Shown: positions 33,701 to 46,889, counted from the stretch's first letter. The stretch is DNA of 64,000 nucleotides from Pithys albifrons albifrons (GCF_047495875.1 NC_092497.1:71542134-71606133), one strand, 5' to 3'. The notes: generated by a model not told the origin, from the letters alone. Translations and numbers: made by a program.

Positions 33701-34329
33701 TGTCCTAGTTCAGCAGGAGGGACCAGCTAACCCTGTGTGGGGGTGATCAAAGCTGTGTATTCTACCCCCTCTATTCATTCCCCAAGGTTAATGGGACATT
33801 AGCAGCAGCTGCCCAGGGAGCCTTTATCACCTTCACACCCAGCCTGAGGGGGGTGGAGTTGCTAATGGGCCATCAACAGTTCAACAGCCCCTGGCTCCCA
33901 GAGTTAATCACCCATTGTGTGAGTCCCCGCCCAGGGGGAGGGACTGGGTGCTCCCTGAGGGTACATAAGTGGTGGGTAAGAAGACCTCGGGAACTTCTCG
34001 TCGGATCCAGAGCAGCAGCAGGACCTTGACAGGAGGAGATCACTGCTCTCGCCCAGACCACAGCCCTCGCCTGCACCAACAGGTTTTTCTTTTCCTTTTG
34101 CTCTGGACTTGGGGGAACCACAGGGGTCTCAGCACAAGGGCAAACAAACCCCTTTGGGTTTGTGCCCCAGGACACTGGGTTATACTGCTGGGGTTTGTGA
34201 GTTGAAAGCAAATTCCCTTGTGTGTCAGTGTTGTTATTGTAATATTATTATTAAATTTTAGCTCTGACTTATAATCTCTCTCTCACTGTGAGTTCATTTC
34301 CCCTGCTGGTTCACCTTTAAACCAGCACA
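33701..34329 (+). mobile_element. Solo LTR (629 bp), plus orientation
   Basis: Begins TGTCCTAGTTCAGCAGG and ends TTTAAACCAGCACA, with a perfect 5-bp target duplication GCTTC at 33696-33700 and 34330-34334. A TATA-like GGGTACATAAG lies near 33960 and ATTAAA near 34252. No internal sequence remains. It inserted at the 3' end of the CR1 copy. Confidence 0.9.
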
Positions 34330-34334
34330 GCTTC

Positions 34335-34957
34335 TTAACAAAACATTGAGAAGTACTACGGTTCTGTCTCTATTCTCATTATCCCAAATATCTTTATGTC
34401 ACTGTTTGTACCTCTATGCTAAAGGAAGTATATCACCCTTATTTTGTTGTGTGGGTTCTGTTAAGTCAGTTAACCACGTAAAATTTGTTTTTCGTATATG
34501 TCACAGATTATATGAAACATTCTTAGAAGCACAAATGGATCAGCTTAATAAATACTAAAGAAGGAAAATATCAACAACCTACAAAAGCAAGAACAAATTT
34601 CTAAGAAGGTAGTTTTGGTGCTCATGTTCTGTATAACCTTGGTATTAGTGGAGAACATGGAGAGTTCAAGGAATCTAAAGAATTGGAAATTGTCTCTGAA
34701 TGACTTTCATGGGACTGCATGAAAGGTAAAACAGATTTTGGTCAAGAAAAAGCAGTGCTATACAGTCATGGATGAACAAGTCAAGTGTTGAAAGACACAT
34801 CCTCAGCAATGACATGGTGGTACAAAATGAAAGCAAAAGCAATTAAGTAAAGAAAGTAGACATTTAATGTGCAAAGATAAAGGTTATTCTAAAACGCTAG
34901 ATATACTCAATGTTTACATTATTTGCTGTAGTACTTCACTATGTTTGTAATATATCA
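34335..34957. other. Intergenic DNA between LTR and CR1
   Basis: AT-rich, without recognisable genes or repeats. Confidence 0.6.
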
Positions 34958-34959
34958 TT

Positions 34960-35525
34960 TCACGGAATCACAGAATATGGTGTTGGAAGGGACTCACAAG
35001 GATCATCAATTCCAACTCAGCCCTGCTCAGGGCTATCCCCAAGAGTCACACCATGTGTGTGAGAGCATCATCCAGACAGTTCTTGAACTCTGTCAGGCTT
35101 GGTGCTGTGATCATTTCCCTGGGGAGCCTTTTCCAGTGCCCAACCACCCTCTGGGTGAAGAACATTTTTCTAATATCCAACCTGAACCTTGCCTGATACA
35201 GTTTCAGGCTGTTTCTTCTGGTCCTGACACTGGTCACTAAAGAGATCAGTGTCTACCCTTCCTCTTCCCCCTCACAAGGAAGTTGTAACTGCAGTGAGGT
35301 CTCCCCTCAGTCTCTTCCAGGCTGAACAGACCAAGTGCCCTCGGCCCCTCCTCATATGACTTCCCCTCAAGGGTCTTCACCATCTTCGTTGGCTCTTTGG
35401 ATGCTCTCTTAAGAGCTTCATATCTTTTTTTATATTGCAGTGATGAAAACTGCACACAATATTCAAGGCAAGGCACATTATCTCTGGTGTTTTTTGACTG
35501 CAGACAAGGAAGCCACAACCCTTGT
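34960..35525 (-). mobile_element. CR1 LINE 3' part
   Basis: The plus strand begins with the reverse complement of the CR1 3' end (GGAATCACAGAATATGGTGT) and includes AACTCTGTCAGGCTTGGTGC, GGGTGAAGAACATTTTTCTA and TTCCAGGCTGAACAGACCAA. It extends into the ORF2 C-terminal region. Confidence 0.92.
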
Positions 35526-36290
35526 ACGTGCTAGTTTACAGTGATGAGTGACATGGCCTGGAAGAAGCTGTTTTCTGAGAAAGAAAAAAAAAGAGTGCAT
35601 ATTTAGACAATGAGCCAGAGTCAAGGCTAGATCTTTTGTTTACACAGAAGTGATACCCATTATTGACATTAATGATTACTTGGAAAAATTGCTTAACAGT
35701 TGGGGTGCTAAACAAGTGCCTTATTAGACATCTGTGGCAAAAAAAGGGGCTGTGAGGTCAGTTCAAGGAAGATGTTCCACTGACAAGAGAAAACTGCTAA
35801 GTTGCACATAAAAGAAGTGGGAAGGAAACTGTAAATGATGGCATTACTGGTAGGTAAGAGGGGAATGTCAGGGAGAGACTGTGAAGGGAAAAACCTTGAA
35901 CAAAAAGGGGGAGTTGTAAGAGGACTGCAGAGAAGGGAAGATGACCTACTTTTTTGTTGCACTGCAACGTAATTCTCCACATGAACACATTTTTGGAGCA
36001 ATGCACTACTTATATGTCTGTCTACAGGACTGTGGTCTAATTTTCAGCTGGCAGTGCACTGGACTAGGATTGTGGTGCCCTAGGCAAACAGATAGCTCAG
36101 CGTTTCAATATTGTACTGTCACAGCTGCACATAGTATCTGCAGAGAGGTGTGATTTGGTCTATCTTGCTGACCACAGTGCCTGGACTACCTTTGGTAATT
36201 GCTAATCTGTTTGCTGAAAGGAAAGAAGTTGATGAAGACAGGAAAAACAATGTACAATAAAATGCATTTTCATGAAATAGCAAAGTAAGG

Positions 36291-37067
36291 TGTGCTGGCT
36301 TAAAGATAAATTCGTGGGAGAAATGAAAGCTACTCAAGAGAGACTACAAGTCAGATTTACAGTTTAACAAAAAGATTACAATAAATACAATGATACAGAG
36401 GAAAACTGGATTTAACCCACAAACCCCAGATGCATAATCCAACACCCTGGGGCATGACCAGAATGGTGTTCGTTAGTCCCTGTGCTGAGCAGCACATGGT
36501 CCCTCTGAGTACAAAGCAAAAGGAAAGGAAAACCTCTTGGTGAGGATGATGGTCGAAGTTCTGTCAAAGTAATGATTGCAGTCTTGTTGAGGGTGACAGT
36601 CACAGTCCTGTTGAAGGTCTGGTTCTCTTCTGGGTCCAACGAGTGGTAGTAGAAGTCCTAAAAGCCAAAGATTATATATGCTCAGGTTTAGGTGAGATGC
36701 CCAGTACCTCCCTCAAGAGTAGGGAGTTTCACACTGGGTGATTTAACTCTGTGAGTCATGGGATATTTTTGGAATCTTTTGATGGCCCATTGGCAGACAT
36801 GACCCCTCAGGCTGGGTGTTAAGGTGCTAACAACTCCCTGGAGGGGAGTCATCATGGCTGAATAATTGGTGTGAAGACAGAAACCCCTTTTTCACGGGTT
36901 CCTTTAACACCCAGCTTGTAGCCTGAGGTGTCAGGTGTGCCCTAAGCAGCTGCTGCAAACAATCTATTATTAACTGGTCATCAGAAATGACGTAGAGGGT
37001 GTAGAATACATAGTCTTGGTTATACCCACATAGTGATAAATTGGTCCCAGCCCCTGTAACTAGGACA
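36291..37067 (-). mobile_element. Solo LTR (777 bp), minus orientation, same family as 33701-34329
   Basis: On the minus strand it begins TGTCCTAGTTACAGGGGC and ends TTTAAGCCAGCACA, the same termini as the plus-strand LTR at 33701. The flanks are TAAGG (36286-36290) and TAAAG (37068-37072), a 5-bp target duplication with one mismatch. No internal viral sequence remains. It is older than the 33701 copy, judging by divergence. Confidence 0.82.
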
Positions 37068-37072
37068 TAAAG

Positions 37073-39379
37073 TTAGAACGGTTCTTAGGAAGTCATGTAA
37101 ATCATCAGCAGCTCAGAAGTAGGCTCAGCCCTTCAAAAATGTCCCTGGAACTTTTTTGTCCAGCCTGTTTGTTGTTCAAAACTTCCAATTCCAATACCCA
37201 CATTTTCCCTTTATTCTCGTCACACAAGCAGAATCAACCAGTGGATAAAAAGACTGCAAACTTTTTACTGCCAGCACATTGGTGCAGCATGAGAAAGATG
37301 CAATAGGGGAAGGCTCCTTGCTTGTCTGGGAGAGCAGGGCTTTAACATTGCAAATGCAGCCTGAGTAACATGCCAGCTAATTTGCCACCTTTGTGAACTG
37401 CAGTGAAGGGGATAGGTCAGGCAAAGGGGGAGAAGATGCTCACTTATCCTGGCCTTATGAATTAAGCCATGAAAGAAATCTGCTGACTCGATTTTGTCTG
37501 GCTGTGTTAAAGTGCTGTCCCACCTTTAAAAGTCAATACAAATCTGCCTCTGGCAGGATGTAATCAGGTAAAGGGTTCCAACGTCTTTAAAACCATACCA
37601 CAGTAGGACTGCTCTAGCATATTCATGTATTTGTGTGAATCCCCTGAAATGCTACTGTAACCTTATTCCATACCTGCAGAGTCTTGCTGATATGCTGCTC
37701 TCCAGCTCTGGCTCACTGCTCCATCAGTGTCACTATCCTGTGTGTTAGACATCTAAGTATCAGGTAGTAAGTCAAGCCAGGGAGGATTTATAGAAGTTAT
37801 TGAGAGTCTTTGCCCAAGATCATGAAGAAGTTTGTGTCAAAATATTGCACTATTTTATACTTAGGAAAGTGAGGCTTCTTTCTGGTATTAGCTCACATAC
37901 TCAGGTAATGTTTCCATTCCTTGCTTTAGAATAAGAGCTATATCTTTGAGCCTAGTTAACAGCCCATGTTATATCTATGGAATCAAATATCACAATCCAT
38001 ATACAGAACTGAGACTTGCCATCAAGAAGTTTGACTGAACTGTCCTTCATCCATTCAGGATAATGAATGAAGGAGCCAGAGCCTCTTGGCTTGAGTATTC
38101 TGGTCTCTGAACTGTAGCATGATGTCGATTCCCAGACTCTACATGTTTCTTTTCACACTATGATGCTGTGCCCTTGTCAAACTAAGGTGCACATATAAAG
38201 GATTTAAAGACAAATAAGAATCCTTGCACTGGGTTTCCACAAGAGGAAGTCTTTGCTTAGATAAAATCATGAGAAGCAAGGCTGGGTAAGTGGCCCATGT
38301 CTTCTATGCAGGCACAAGGGTGGGGAACAAGGTTAATGACACTGCAACACCTCATAGAGCACTGACCCAAGGCAAGGCTACATCTGCTCTCTGTCTAACA
38401 AATACTCACTTCTTTCTTCATGCTCTGTGTTCATTTTAGGACACTTCCTAAACTGTGATGGACAGTCCTATGTATTACCACTGAGGGAAAAGGGATAATT
38501 AGCCAGGAGAGGAAAGAAGCCTGGTGCTCCAGAAAAGAGCTCTGATGTGTGTTGGCAATACCAGTTTTAGTTTGTCTGCAGGAAGTGCTGCAAGAAGTAA
38601 AAATACATAGGAAAGGAAAATAACATATAGTGTCATAACTAATGCTGGTGAGCACTGTCATGGTATTTTGCAATCAGAGACCATGTGGCATAGCAGCCTT
38701 GTCCTTTGGTCGCACTGCTTGATGCTTTTTCTTCAAATCTTCCCATGCTGATTATCTGTTTAACTTGTTAACCTGATATGTAATTCTACAATTCAACATC
38801 TTTTTATTTCTTTTCTTTTCCTCTCTCTTTCACTGCCACATCCTGTCTTTCAAACTATTACCTGTGCTAGCATTTATTCAATCTGAAATTTTCTTTCTGT
38901 GATTGCAGCACTGAAAACTAATACAGACAGCAAATATACATACCTTCTAACCTGCGGATACCTGGTGGCAGTTTGTGGCTGCAGTGTTCAGCAGCATAGA
39001 AATGCTTAAATACACTAATATAGATTGGACCCAAGTAGACAAAAGATTTTAATTTTAATGCAAGCCACCATATAAAGACCTTTCCACAAGCGGTGCTTTG
39101 CCTAGAGTGAAAGGGGATCAGCTTCTGCATAAAGACTGTGTTATCTTAATGCTGCACACTGCTGTCATTTATACAAAAGGTCAGTCCTTGAACTGTGATA
39201 AATGCCTGATCTCAAATACACCTTATAATTATGAGCAAATATACCTTGTAACTATTAAGAATTTAATTGTAAAGTGAGTTAGTTGTTTTTACAATATTTT
39301 TATACTTAGAAAACTGAGGAATGCAATTCAATGTCTGTCTATCCTCAGTCTGTAGCATGGTGTTATATAGCTGAGAATT
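37073..39379. other. Intergenic DNA, no gene recognised
   Basis: AT-rich, mixed sequence with no coding similarity or named repeat seen. Confidence 0.6.
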
Positions 39380-39389
39380 ACCTAATAAT

Positions 39390-39706
39390 TGGAGCAATTA
39401 AATGCCTCCCTGACATCCGATCCCGTCAGATCTCAGAAGCTAAGCAGGGTCAGCCCCGGATTAGGACTTGGATGGGAGACCTCCTGGGAAATGCCGGGTG
39501 CTGTAGGTTCTAGTCCTGAGGACTTCACTGGCACTGTCCAAGCTCGCTCGGCCATGGCAGATGGACCTCAGGACTTAAATGGTGGGGCCAGTTCTGCGCA
39601 CGCTGAGCCTCACCTGAAAATCCACTGCGCAGGCTGGAAGGGCACACCCACGTGGGGACAGCCCTGCCCAAATCTTCGTTCACGAAGCCAAACCACACAC
39701 ACGCTC
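39390..39706 (+). mobile_element. 5S-rRNA-derived SINE, copy 2
   Basis: The 5S-like head spans 39404-39510 and includes AGAAGCTAAGCAGGGTCAGC and GACTTGGATGGGAGACC. The body ends in the hairpin CTTCGTTCACGAAG and a CA-rich tail. A 10-bp target duplication ACCTAATAAT lies at 39380-39389 and 39707-39716. Body identity with copy 1 is high by eye, suggesting recent activity. Confidence 0.9.
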
Positions 39707-39716
39707 ACCTAATAAT

Positions 39717-41799
39717 AAAGAATAATAAACATAACTTAAAAATGCATGTTTTATCCTGGTCAGCAATTGAATGTAAGAATTAGTTTTTGCTCTAAGGCTC
39801 TCTGACTTTTTTCTAATAAAGCTGAGCATTTAGATAACCAAATAATTCTTAAAATTTTAATTAATGACAACTTTTTATAGTAGAGAAGTGTATAATCTGT
39901 TAGTATTACTATTTCCTTTTGGGAAGCTAAGATGCTTAGAAGCTTAGATGGCATTAGTAATACAATTCATTGTCTGTGACCTTGCTGGTCACAGCAGCAA
40001 TCAAACCTAGCACATAGGCAGGACATTGACAAATGCAACAAAGAGTGAAAGACAGACCAAGGTAAAACCACAGAAGTCTTTTCACCTGCCAGACCTGATT
40101 GGCATTTTTGGAAGATAAAATATTATCTCAGAGAAAAGGCCCCATATACTGCACTAGTGATGTTATTTTCTTGAACCTAAACAGCTGTTAAGAAGTAATT
40201 GCAATCTTGAGAATTTCAGTCCATTTAGTATCTCACCTGGAACCAGAAATGGAAAAGGGCAGAACTGCAGTAAGAACTGATTTTTTTCTATATTATTTAA
40301 TTATAATGGGGAGATGATAGCATCTTGATAGTATGAAAAAATACAGAGGAAAAAAAATCCCTTAACTGTATAAACAGATTTGAAATCAATGACAGTTTCA
40401 CAGCTGAATGCCAGCTTAGGTATTTCATGAGAGGCTCACATCAGGCTCTCTCTGTGAGGAATCATCTCTGTTCATTTTTCATGCAAAAATGCAGTGGAAA
40501 ATGTGATTGACCCTTAAATTGTACCTAGCAATAAGCACACTACAGGAAAAAGTGGCCATCCTAACAGAAAAAACTTTGAAGTGATCTCATTTTTTTCCTC
40601 TGTTCCCGTTGCTCCTGCTTTATCTGACCTGAAATGTTCATTCTAGGAAAAGGATGATTGATACAATAGAAAACTGTCTGAGGTGAATGCAAGCATATAT
40701 GACATTAATTGTGACTGTATGAAGGTGCATCTGAAAAGATTTTACGGTCCTGAACCTTACTCCAAAAGCAGAAAGGTTTTACAAGGTCAAAGCATTTAGA
40801 AAGATGGGTGAGACATTGTTTTCTGTGTATGCCACCGTGTCTGACTACCAAAATTTATGCTAGATGATAGAGAAGATGAAACTTCTCTATGATATTTGTA
40901 TAATCTAACAAAGATACTTCCTTTTGTTCTCAAAACAGAGGTGGTGATGTGTGGGGTTTAGAATTGGATTATTTTACACTCTTGATAAATACAGAAGTAC
41001 TTGTGGTACTTCTCATCACTCAGCTACAAAAGCCACTAACAGGGACCCTTACGTGGTATATAGGATTCAGGGTTTCAAAAGTGTTTCCTTCAACATCTCA
41101 CCTTACAAACCCCAGAGGAACTATGGGGCAGCTGTTTATTTTGTATTAGCTATATGGTGAGGGAAAGGATGAGACTGATAGCAGTTTACTGCTGTAGCAT
41201 CTGAACATGTTACGCATGGCTCAGTCACTCCATCTACCCTCCCCAAACTCTTGTTGTTAACTGTTGCTCTCTGCAGTTCCAGGGAAACTATTACAGAAGA
41301 GACTTGCTCTGTGAGAATGGTATCTTGCAGATGTCAGTCATGTTCCACGAAACGTCTCTGAAGAGAACAGAAAAACCTGTGAACTTGAACTTGCACACAA
41401 TAGAGACAGGCTGTAAAGACCATAATGGTTTTTGTTTCTGACTAATTGGTGGATGTTCAGTGGAGGGTTGAATCCAAGCAATGAGGAGGTCATTATGGTA
41501 CTGTTTACTCTTCTTTGCCACAGTCTGTGAGTTTACCTGCACTATGTTTATCATCAATCATATAGATGCTGTTGTTCATCAGAGTAAGAGGGAATAGCTA
41601 GTCTGACAGACATTCCTGTTCCATCCAATTCATTCAAATATTTCAGCATTTAAATCTCTGTTGTCTTCATATGAACCTTATCACTACCAAATAGGATGCA
41701 TAGAGAGAAAATTAGAATTCACACCCCCCCCTCCCCAAACAACTAGAACTCAATCTGCCCACAGCTGTAAAAGGTAATAAAAGGGTTTTTTTAAAAATA
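39717..41799. other. Intergenic DNA, no gene recognised
   Basis: AT-rich. Short ORFs near 40.95 kb have no recognisable family. Confidence 0.6.
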
Positions 41800-43245
41800 C
41801 ATCAGCAACAAAAAGGAGGGCCAAGAAAAATCTCCATTCTCTATTGATGCACAGAGGAACATTGTCACCAACAGTGAGGAGGAGGCGGAGGTACTTAATG
41901 CTTTATTTACCTTAGCCTTTAACAACAAGACCACTTAACCTCAGTTGCTCTGAGGTGGTAGACAGGGACAGGGAGCAGAATAGAGCCCATGCAACCCAGA
42001 AGGAAGTAATTATTGACCTGCTGAGCTATTTAGACACTCAAAAGTCACTGAGACCAGATATCCAAGGGTACTGAGGAAGTTGGAAGAAGAGTTTACTAGA
42101 CCACTCTCCATCATTTATCATCAGTCCTGGCTAACCAGGATGGTCCCAGATGACTGGAGATTGGCCAGTGTGACACCCATCCACAAGAAGGGCCAGAAGA
42201 AGGACCCAGGGAACTACAGGCCTGTCAGCCTGGCCTCAGTGCTGAGAAGGGTATGGAACAGATCATCTTGAAGGCCACCACACAGCACATACGGGACAAC
42301 CAGGGAATCAGGCCCAACCAGCACAGGTTTTGGAAAGGCAGTTCCTGCCTGAACTACCTACTTGATCTGCTTCTATAATCAGGTGACCTGCCTAGTGGAT
42401 GAGGAAAAGGTTGTGGATGTTGTTCATCTGGGCTTCAGCAAAGTCTTGGATACTGTCTCCCACAGAATACTGGAAAAGCTGGCAGCCCATGGCCTGGGCC
42501 TCACTGGGTTAAGAACCAGCTGGATGGCTGGGCCCAGAGAGTGGTGATGAGTCATGTTACATCTGGTTGGCATCCAGTCACTAGTGGGGTCCTCCAGGGC
42601 TCAGTATTGGACCCAGCCCTATTCAATATTGATGATCTGGATGAGGAGATTGAGTAAACTCACAGATGACACAAAGTTGGGTGGGAGTGTCCGTCTGCTG
42701 AGAGGCAGGAAGGCTGTGCAGAGGGCTCTGGACCGGCTGGGTCCATGGGCAGAGGCCAGTGGTGTGAGGTTCAACAAGGCCGAGTGCCAGGTCCTACCCG
42801 TGTGTCACAACAACCTCAGGCTGCACTACAGGCTTGGGGCAGAGTGGCTGGAAATCTGCCCATTGGGAAAGAACCTGAGAGTGCTGGTTGACAGTGGCTG
42901 TACAAGATGCAGCAGCGTGTCCAGGTGGCCAAAAAGGCCAATGGCATCCTGACTTGCATCAAGAAGAGTGTAGCCAGCAGGACCAGCGCAGTGATCCTTT
43001 CCCTGTCCTTGGAAATGGTGGGGCCTCACCTTGAGTCCTATGTTCAGTTTTGGGCCCCTCATTACAAGAAAGACATTGAGGTGCTGGAGTGTGTTCAGAG
43101 CAGGGCAATGAAGATGGTGAAGTGTCTGGGGCACAAGTCACACGAGAAGCAACTGAGTGAGCTGGGGTTGTTAGGTCTGGAGGAAAGGAGGCTTGGGGGA
43201 GTCAGTGCTTTAGCTTTCCTGACCAGATTGCTGGCTGTTTGGACA
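41800..43245 (+). mobile_element. CR1 LINE, ORF2 reverse-transcriptase half
   Basis: Translated segments include DWRLASVTPIHKKGQKKDPG and NYRPVSLASV, the finger part of the CR1 reverse transcriptase, then [16 protein letters not shown] and, further on, VQVAKKANGILTCIKKSV. Frame changes and stops show it is dead. It is the best preserved LINE coding remnant in the window. Confidence 0.92.
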
Positions 43246-43249
43246 ATTT

Positions 43250-44290
43250 CTCTATATTCCTGCCACGTCTTCTTCCTTGCTTCCACCCTCTGTACGCTGC
43301 TTGTTTGTGTTTAAGTTTATCCAGGAACTTCGTTTTCATCCATGCAGACTTACTGTCATTCTATCCTGATTTCATCTTTGTAGGGGTGCATTGTTCATGA
43401 GCCTGAAGGAGACAATCTTTGAATATCATCCACATCTCTTTGACACCTCTTCCCTCCAGGGCTGTATTCCATGGTACTCTACCAAAGAAATCCCTGAAGA
43501 GTTCAAAGTCTGCTCTCCTGATGTCCATGGCAATGACCTTTCTGTGTGGACTCCTTCCTGCCCCAAAAATCTCTATCTCCACTGCTTCACTGTCACTGTA
43601 GCCCAGGCTGCCCTTGAGCTTCACGTTCCCTACCAGCCTTTCCTCGTTGTCTTCCCTATCACTCAGAGAAGGAAGTTGTCATCAAGGCATTCCAAAAATC
43701 TCCTGGGTTGCCTGTGCCCTGCTGTGCTGTCCCTATGACAGATGTCAGGATGGTTGAGGACCAGAGCTTGTGAATGTGAAGGTGCTCCTGCCTTTCTTAA
43801 AGGGCCTCACTGGTTTAGTATCCCTGGTCAGGTGGTCTGTAGCAGACCTCAACTATAAAGTCAACTGTCCCTGCCCTCCCTTTAATCCTGACCCATAAGC
43901 TGTAAGTCAGCTCCTCATTGAGCTCCAGGTGGAGCTCCATGCAGTCCATCTAGTCATTGACATAGAGGGCAATACTGCTTCCCTGTCTCCCCTGCCCATC
44001 CTTCCTAAAGAGCCTGTTCCTTCTGTTCCAACACTCCAGTGACAGGAGTCATCCCACCGTGTTTCTGTGATGCCTTGCAGGTGCGCATACATCTCTAGGT
44101 CCTCCTGTTTATTCCCCATGTTGTATGCATTAGCATAGTGGCATTTAAACTGGGCTCCCAGTGAAGCTGACATTCTGTCTAGAGTGGCTGGAATTCCTTA
44201 ATGCTGTCCTTCAGCTTACTGCTGATTTCTGCACCCTCTCGAGGCTCTGGGCATATTTTGCTGGCCCTGGCATAGGGTTATGCCAGTTAC
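43250..44290 (-). mobile_element. CR1 LINE, endonuclease part of ORF2
   Basis: Minus-strand translation gives ITETRWDDSCHWSVGTEGTG (CR1 endonuclease) at about 43.97-44.09 kb and then RRADFELFRDFFGRVPWNTA at about 43.45-43.53 kb, the linker before the reverse transcriptase. It has the opposite orientation to the CR1 at 41800-43245, which it abuts. Confidence 0.88.
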
Positions 44291-46554
44291 TCAATTGCAA
44301 TGGAGCATGATATTCAGGTTGGGTTTCTCGTGTTCAAAAGTTCTTACAATTCTTCCTCTCAAGAGACGGACTGTGTACCAAGCACTCCTAAACTGTTAGA
44401 TCTGCTAGGGAACAATCACCTGGAAAAACTAGCAGTCCTCCTCCCCTTACAGCCTGCCTATGGCTGGCAGTGCCAGTGGGCTGGTGCCTGCCACAGCGCC
44501 AGCCTGGGTACTCTGGACGGGACTTTGTAGGAGGCAGCTTGTGTCTTTAGAAGCATACCCTCCAATGCTCCACAGTTTTCCTAAACTTCATACACTACTT
44601 GTATGCTTGCTGCTACAGAAAAGGCTTTAGTTACTATAAAAACCAGCCAGCCAGCCAGGGAAAGTGGATATGTGAAGCTCCACAAGCTGAGGAAGTTGAA
44701 CTTGAAACAGTTCACTGCCTTATAAATTGAAAGACTTCATGTTGTTGTGGTATTTATAATGCCTCTGGCTCTTCCTTCCATGAATTCTCTATGTCTAGAA
44801 GTGCAGAAGGTCATTTACATCTTTTTTAAACAGAGCACTTGATAGCAACTATTTACTCTTCATTAAGGTATCTGCTTCTGTGAAGCTCACGACAACTGAA
44901 TTGCCTTTCAGACCTTCACCTTTCTGTCAAACCTGAGTGAAACTAGCCAATGCATAAAATACAAGAAAAAGTCCTGAATGGGAGAGGCATAAGAGCAGGC
45001 ATTCTGTTACGTTTTCTAAGGAAATCATACTGGACATTTAAAGGAAGCATGGACAACTGAGATATTCGGAAATGTGTTTGCAATTGATTGTCTCTTTTTT
45101 GACTGCAGTAGGCTGTACTTTCAGGATATGTCTTCATTACACCTTGGAAGACTAAGGTAATTGTCTAAAATGAGCAATTACCATTCCACAGGATGCATTT
45201 GATCTTTTCTTTTTCTTTTCCCCTACAATAATATTATAAATTTGAACTGAATGTACTGTTTCTCCAGCATTTTTCTTCATGAAGAAGCACAGCACAACTT
45301 GTACCCATCTGTGTGTTGTTTTAATCTTTCATCAGCTCTAATGGATTTATCTTGTTTATACAATCTGTGAAAGCAGCAGTCCAACAACTAAGACACAAAG
45401 ACACTCCTTTAAGCTAACTGTTTGTGTATCTATTTCATCTCCCAGTGTGAAAATTTCTCCCATGAAAATTTTGCTATCACTGAGGGCAAGGCCAGTCCTG
45501 TAGAGGCTGTTTAGAACATTAAATAAGCTAACTTGGTAGTTAACTGAGGCTGCACTAGCAAATTAAAGAGAATACAAATGCCAGTGGGAGTAATGGAGAC
45601 CAGTGAAACAGGGTAAAGAACTTTAGTCCTGACAGAAACAAGACAAGGGACTGTGTCATGCAGAAATCTCTTTCCCTTTTATATTCTCTCCCTGACCTCT
45701 TCTATTTGCAGCTATGAGATGATCATCACTCAAGCAGCAGAGCCTTGCTGTCTGTGGCTTTGATCTGAGGGCTATAGAGAGCTCTGTCATTGAAGTCTCT
45801 TGCCTGAACTTTTCTCCATTGTCCCCCTGACGAAAGCACTGAAGGTAAAGTGAATAGATTGTCCATTGAAGCTACTCAAGGGGCAATTTTTACCTTCCTT
45901 CTGTGAATCCTATGATTACCAGTATTGCCCTTGACCCAGATAACATCCTGCAGTTTGGAAAACTCACAACACTTCTTCAGCTTCAATGTCTGAACATTGT
46001 TTATCCATGACAGAAACTCCTTCCTTTAGACAGTCATATAAACCCAGCAGCAATTACGGAAATGCACAATGTATTGCTTTGGTATGTGTCTGGGGGAGGA
46101 GAGATCATCAGTTCTTGTGGGTTCTCACTCATGTTGCTGTGAAAAAAAAGCTGAAATGCACACTAGAGTCTCTGGTATCAGATTAAAAAGAAGTGAGTAG
46201 CAGGAATGTTATTAGTCAAGTCACCTATCTCAAACTTCTTTTCACATGTCACAGTATCACAGACTATTCTGGAAGGGACGTACAAGCATCATTGAGTCCA
46301 ACTTTTGGTGAGGAAGCTCTGTTATTTACCATATGTTGCAGTGGAAAATTAAATTCACATTGGTTTCTATCAGCATTTGATTTTTATGGTCTGAAAACTG
46401 TATCAGTCTAATAAAAATGCATGTTTGTTCAGCTAGATTTTCATCCTGTGTTAGCTACTGCATCCCAGTTAGTAGGGTGTAAGGACAGAAAGATATTAAC
46501 AGGGCCTGCCAATGCAAGGGACCCAAGTGTTCCTCTCCCAAAGGTTTCTGTGTC
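44291..46554. other. Intergenic DNA with a short CR1 end
   Basis: No gene recognised. Contains a short CR1 3'-end fragment at about 46248-46312, listed separately. Confidence 0.6.
46248..46312 (-). mobile_element. CR1 3'-end fragment
   Basis: TATCACAGACTATTCTGGAA followed by GGGACGTACAAGCATCATTG and AGTCCAAC is the reverse complement of a CR1 3' terminus. Only about 65 bp is kept. Confidence 0.75.
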
Positions 46555-46566
46555 TCTTCTTGTCAT

Positions 46567-46877
46567 CATATTGTATGACTAGGCTTCACGAACGCAGATT
46601 TGGGCAGGGCTCTCCCCACGTGGGTGTGCCCTTCCAGCCTGCACAGTGGATATTTTAGGTGAGGTACAGCGTGCACAGAACCGGCCCCATCCTTTAACTC
46701 GTCCGCTTCGTTTGCCACTGCTGAGCAAGCTTGGACAGTGACAGTGAAGTTCTCAGGATTAGAACCTACAGCCCCCAGTATTCCCAGGAGGCCTCCCATC
46801 CAAGTACTAACTGGGGCTGACCCTGCTAAGCTTCCGAGATCTGATGGGATTCGGTGTCAGGGTGGTATTTAACTGCC
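46567..46877 (-). mobile_element. 5S-rRNA-derived SINE, copy 3
   Basis: Same family on the minus strand, with the 5S-like head at about 46764-46871 (TCCAAGTACTAACTGGGGCT on plus). It is more diverged than copies 1 and 2. The perfect 12-bp target duplication TCTTCTTGTCAT lies at 46555-46566 and 46878-46889. The 3' hairpin is partly degraded. Confidence 0.9.
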
Positions 46878-46889
46878 TCTTCTTGTCAT

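Noticed and set aside
39404..39510. Functional 5S rRNA gene
   Set aside because: Substituted and lacking part of the 5S 5' end, followed by SINE body and flanked by a target duplication; single dispersed copies rather than a tandem array.
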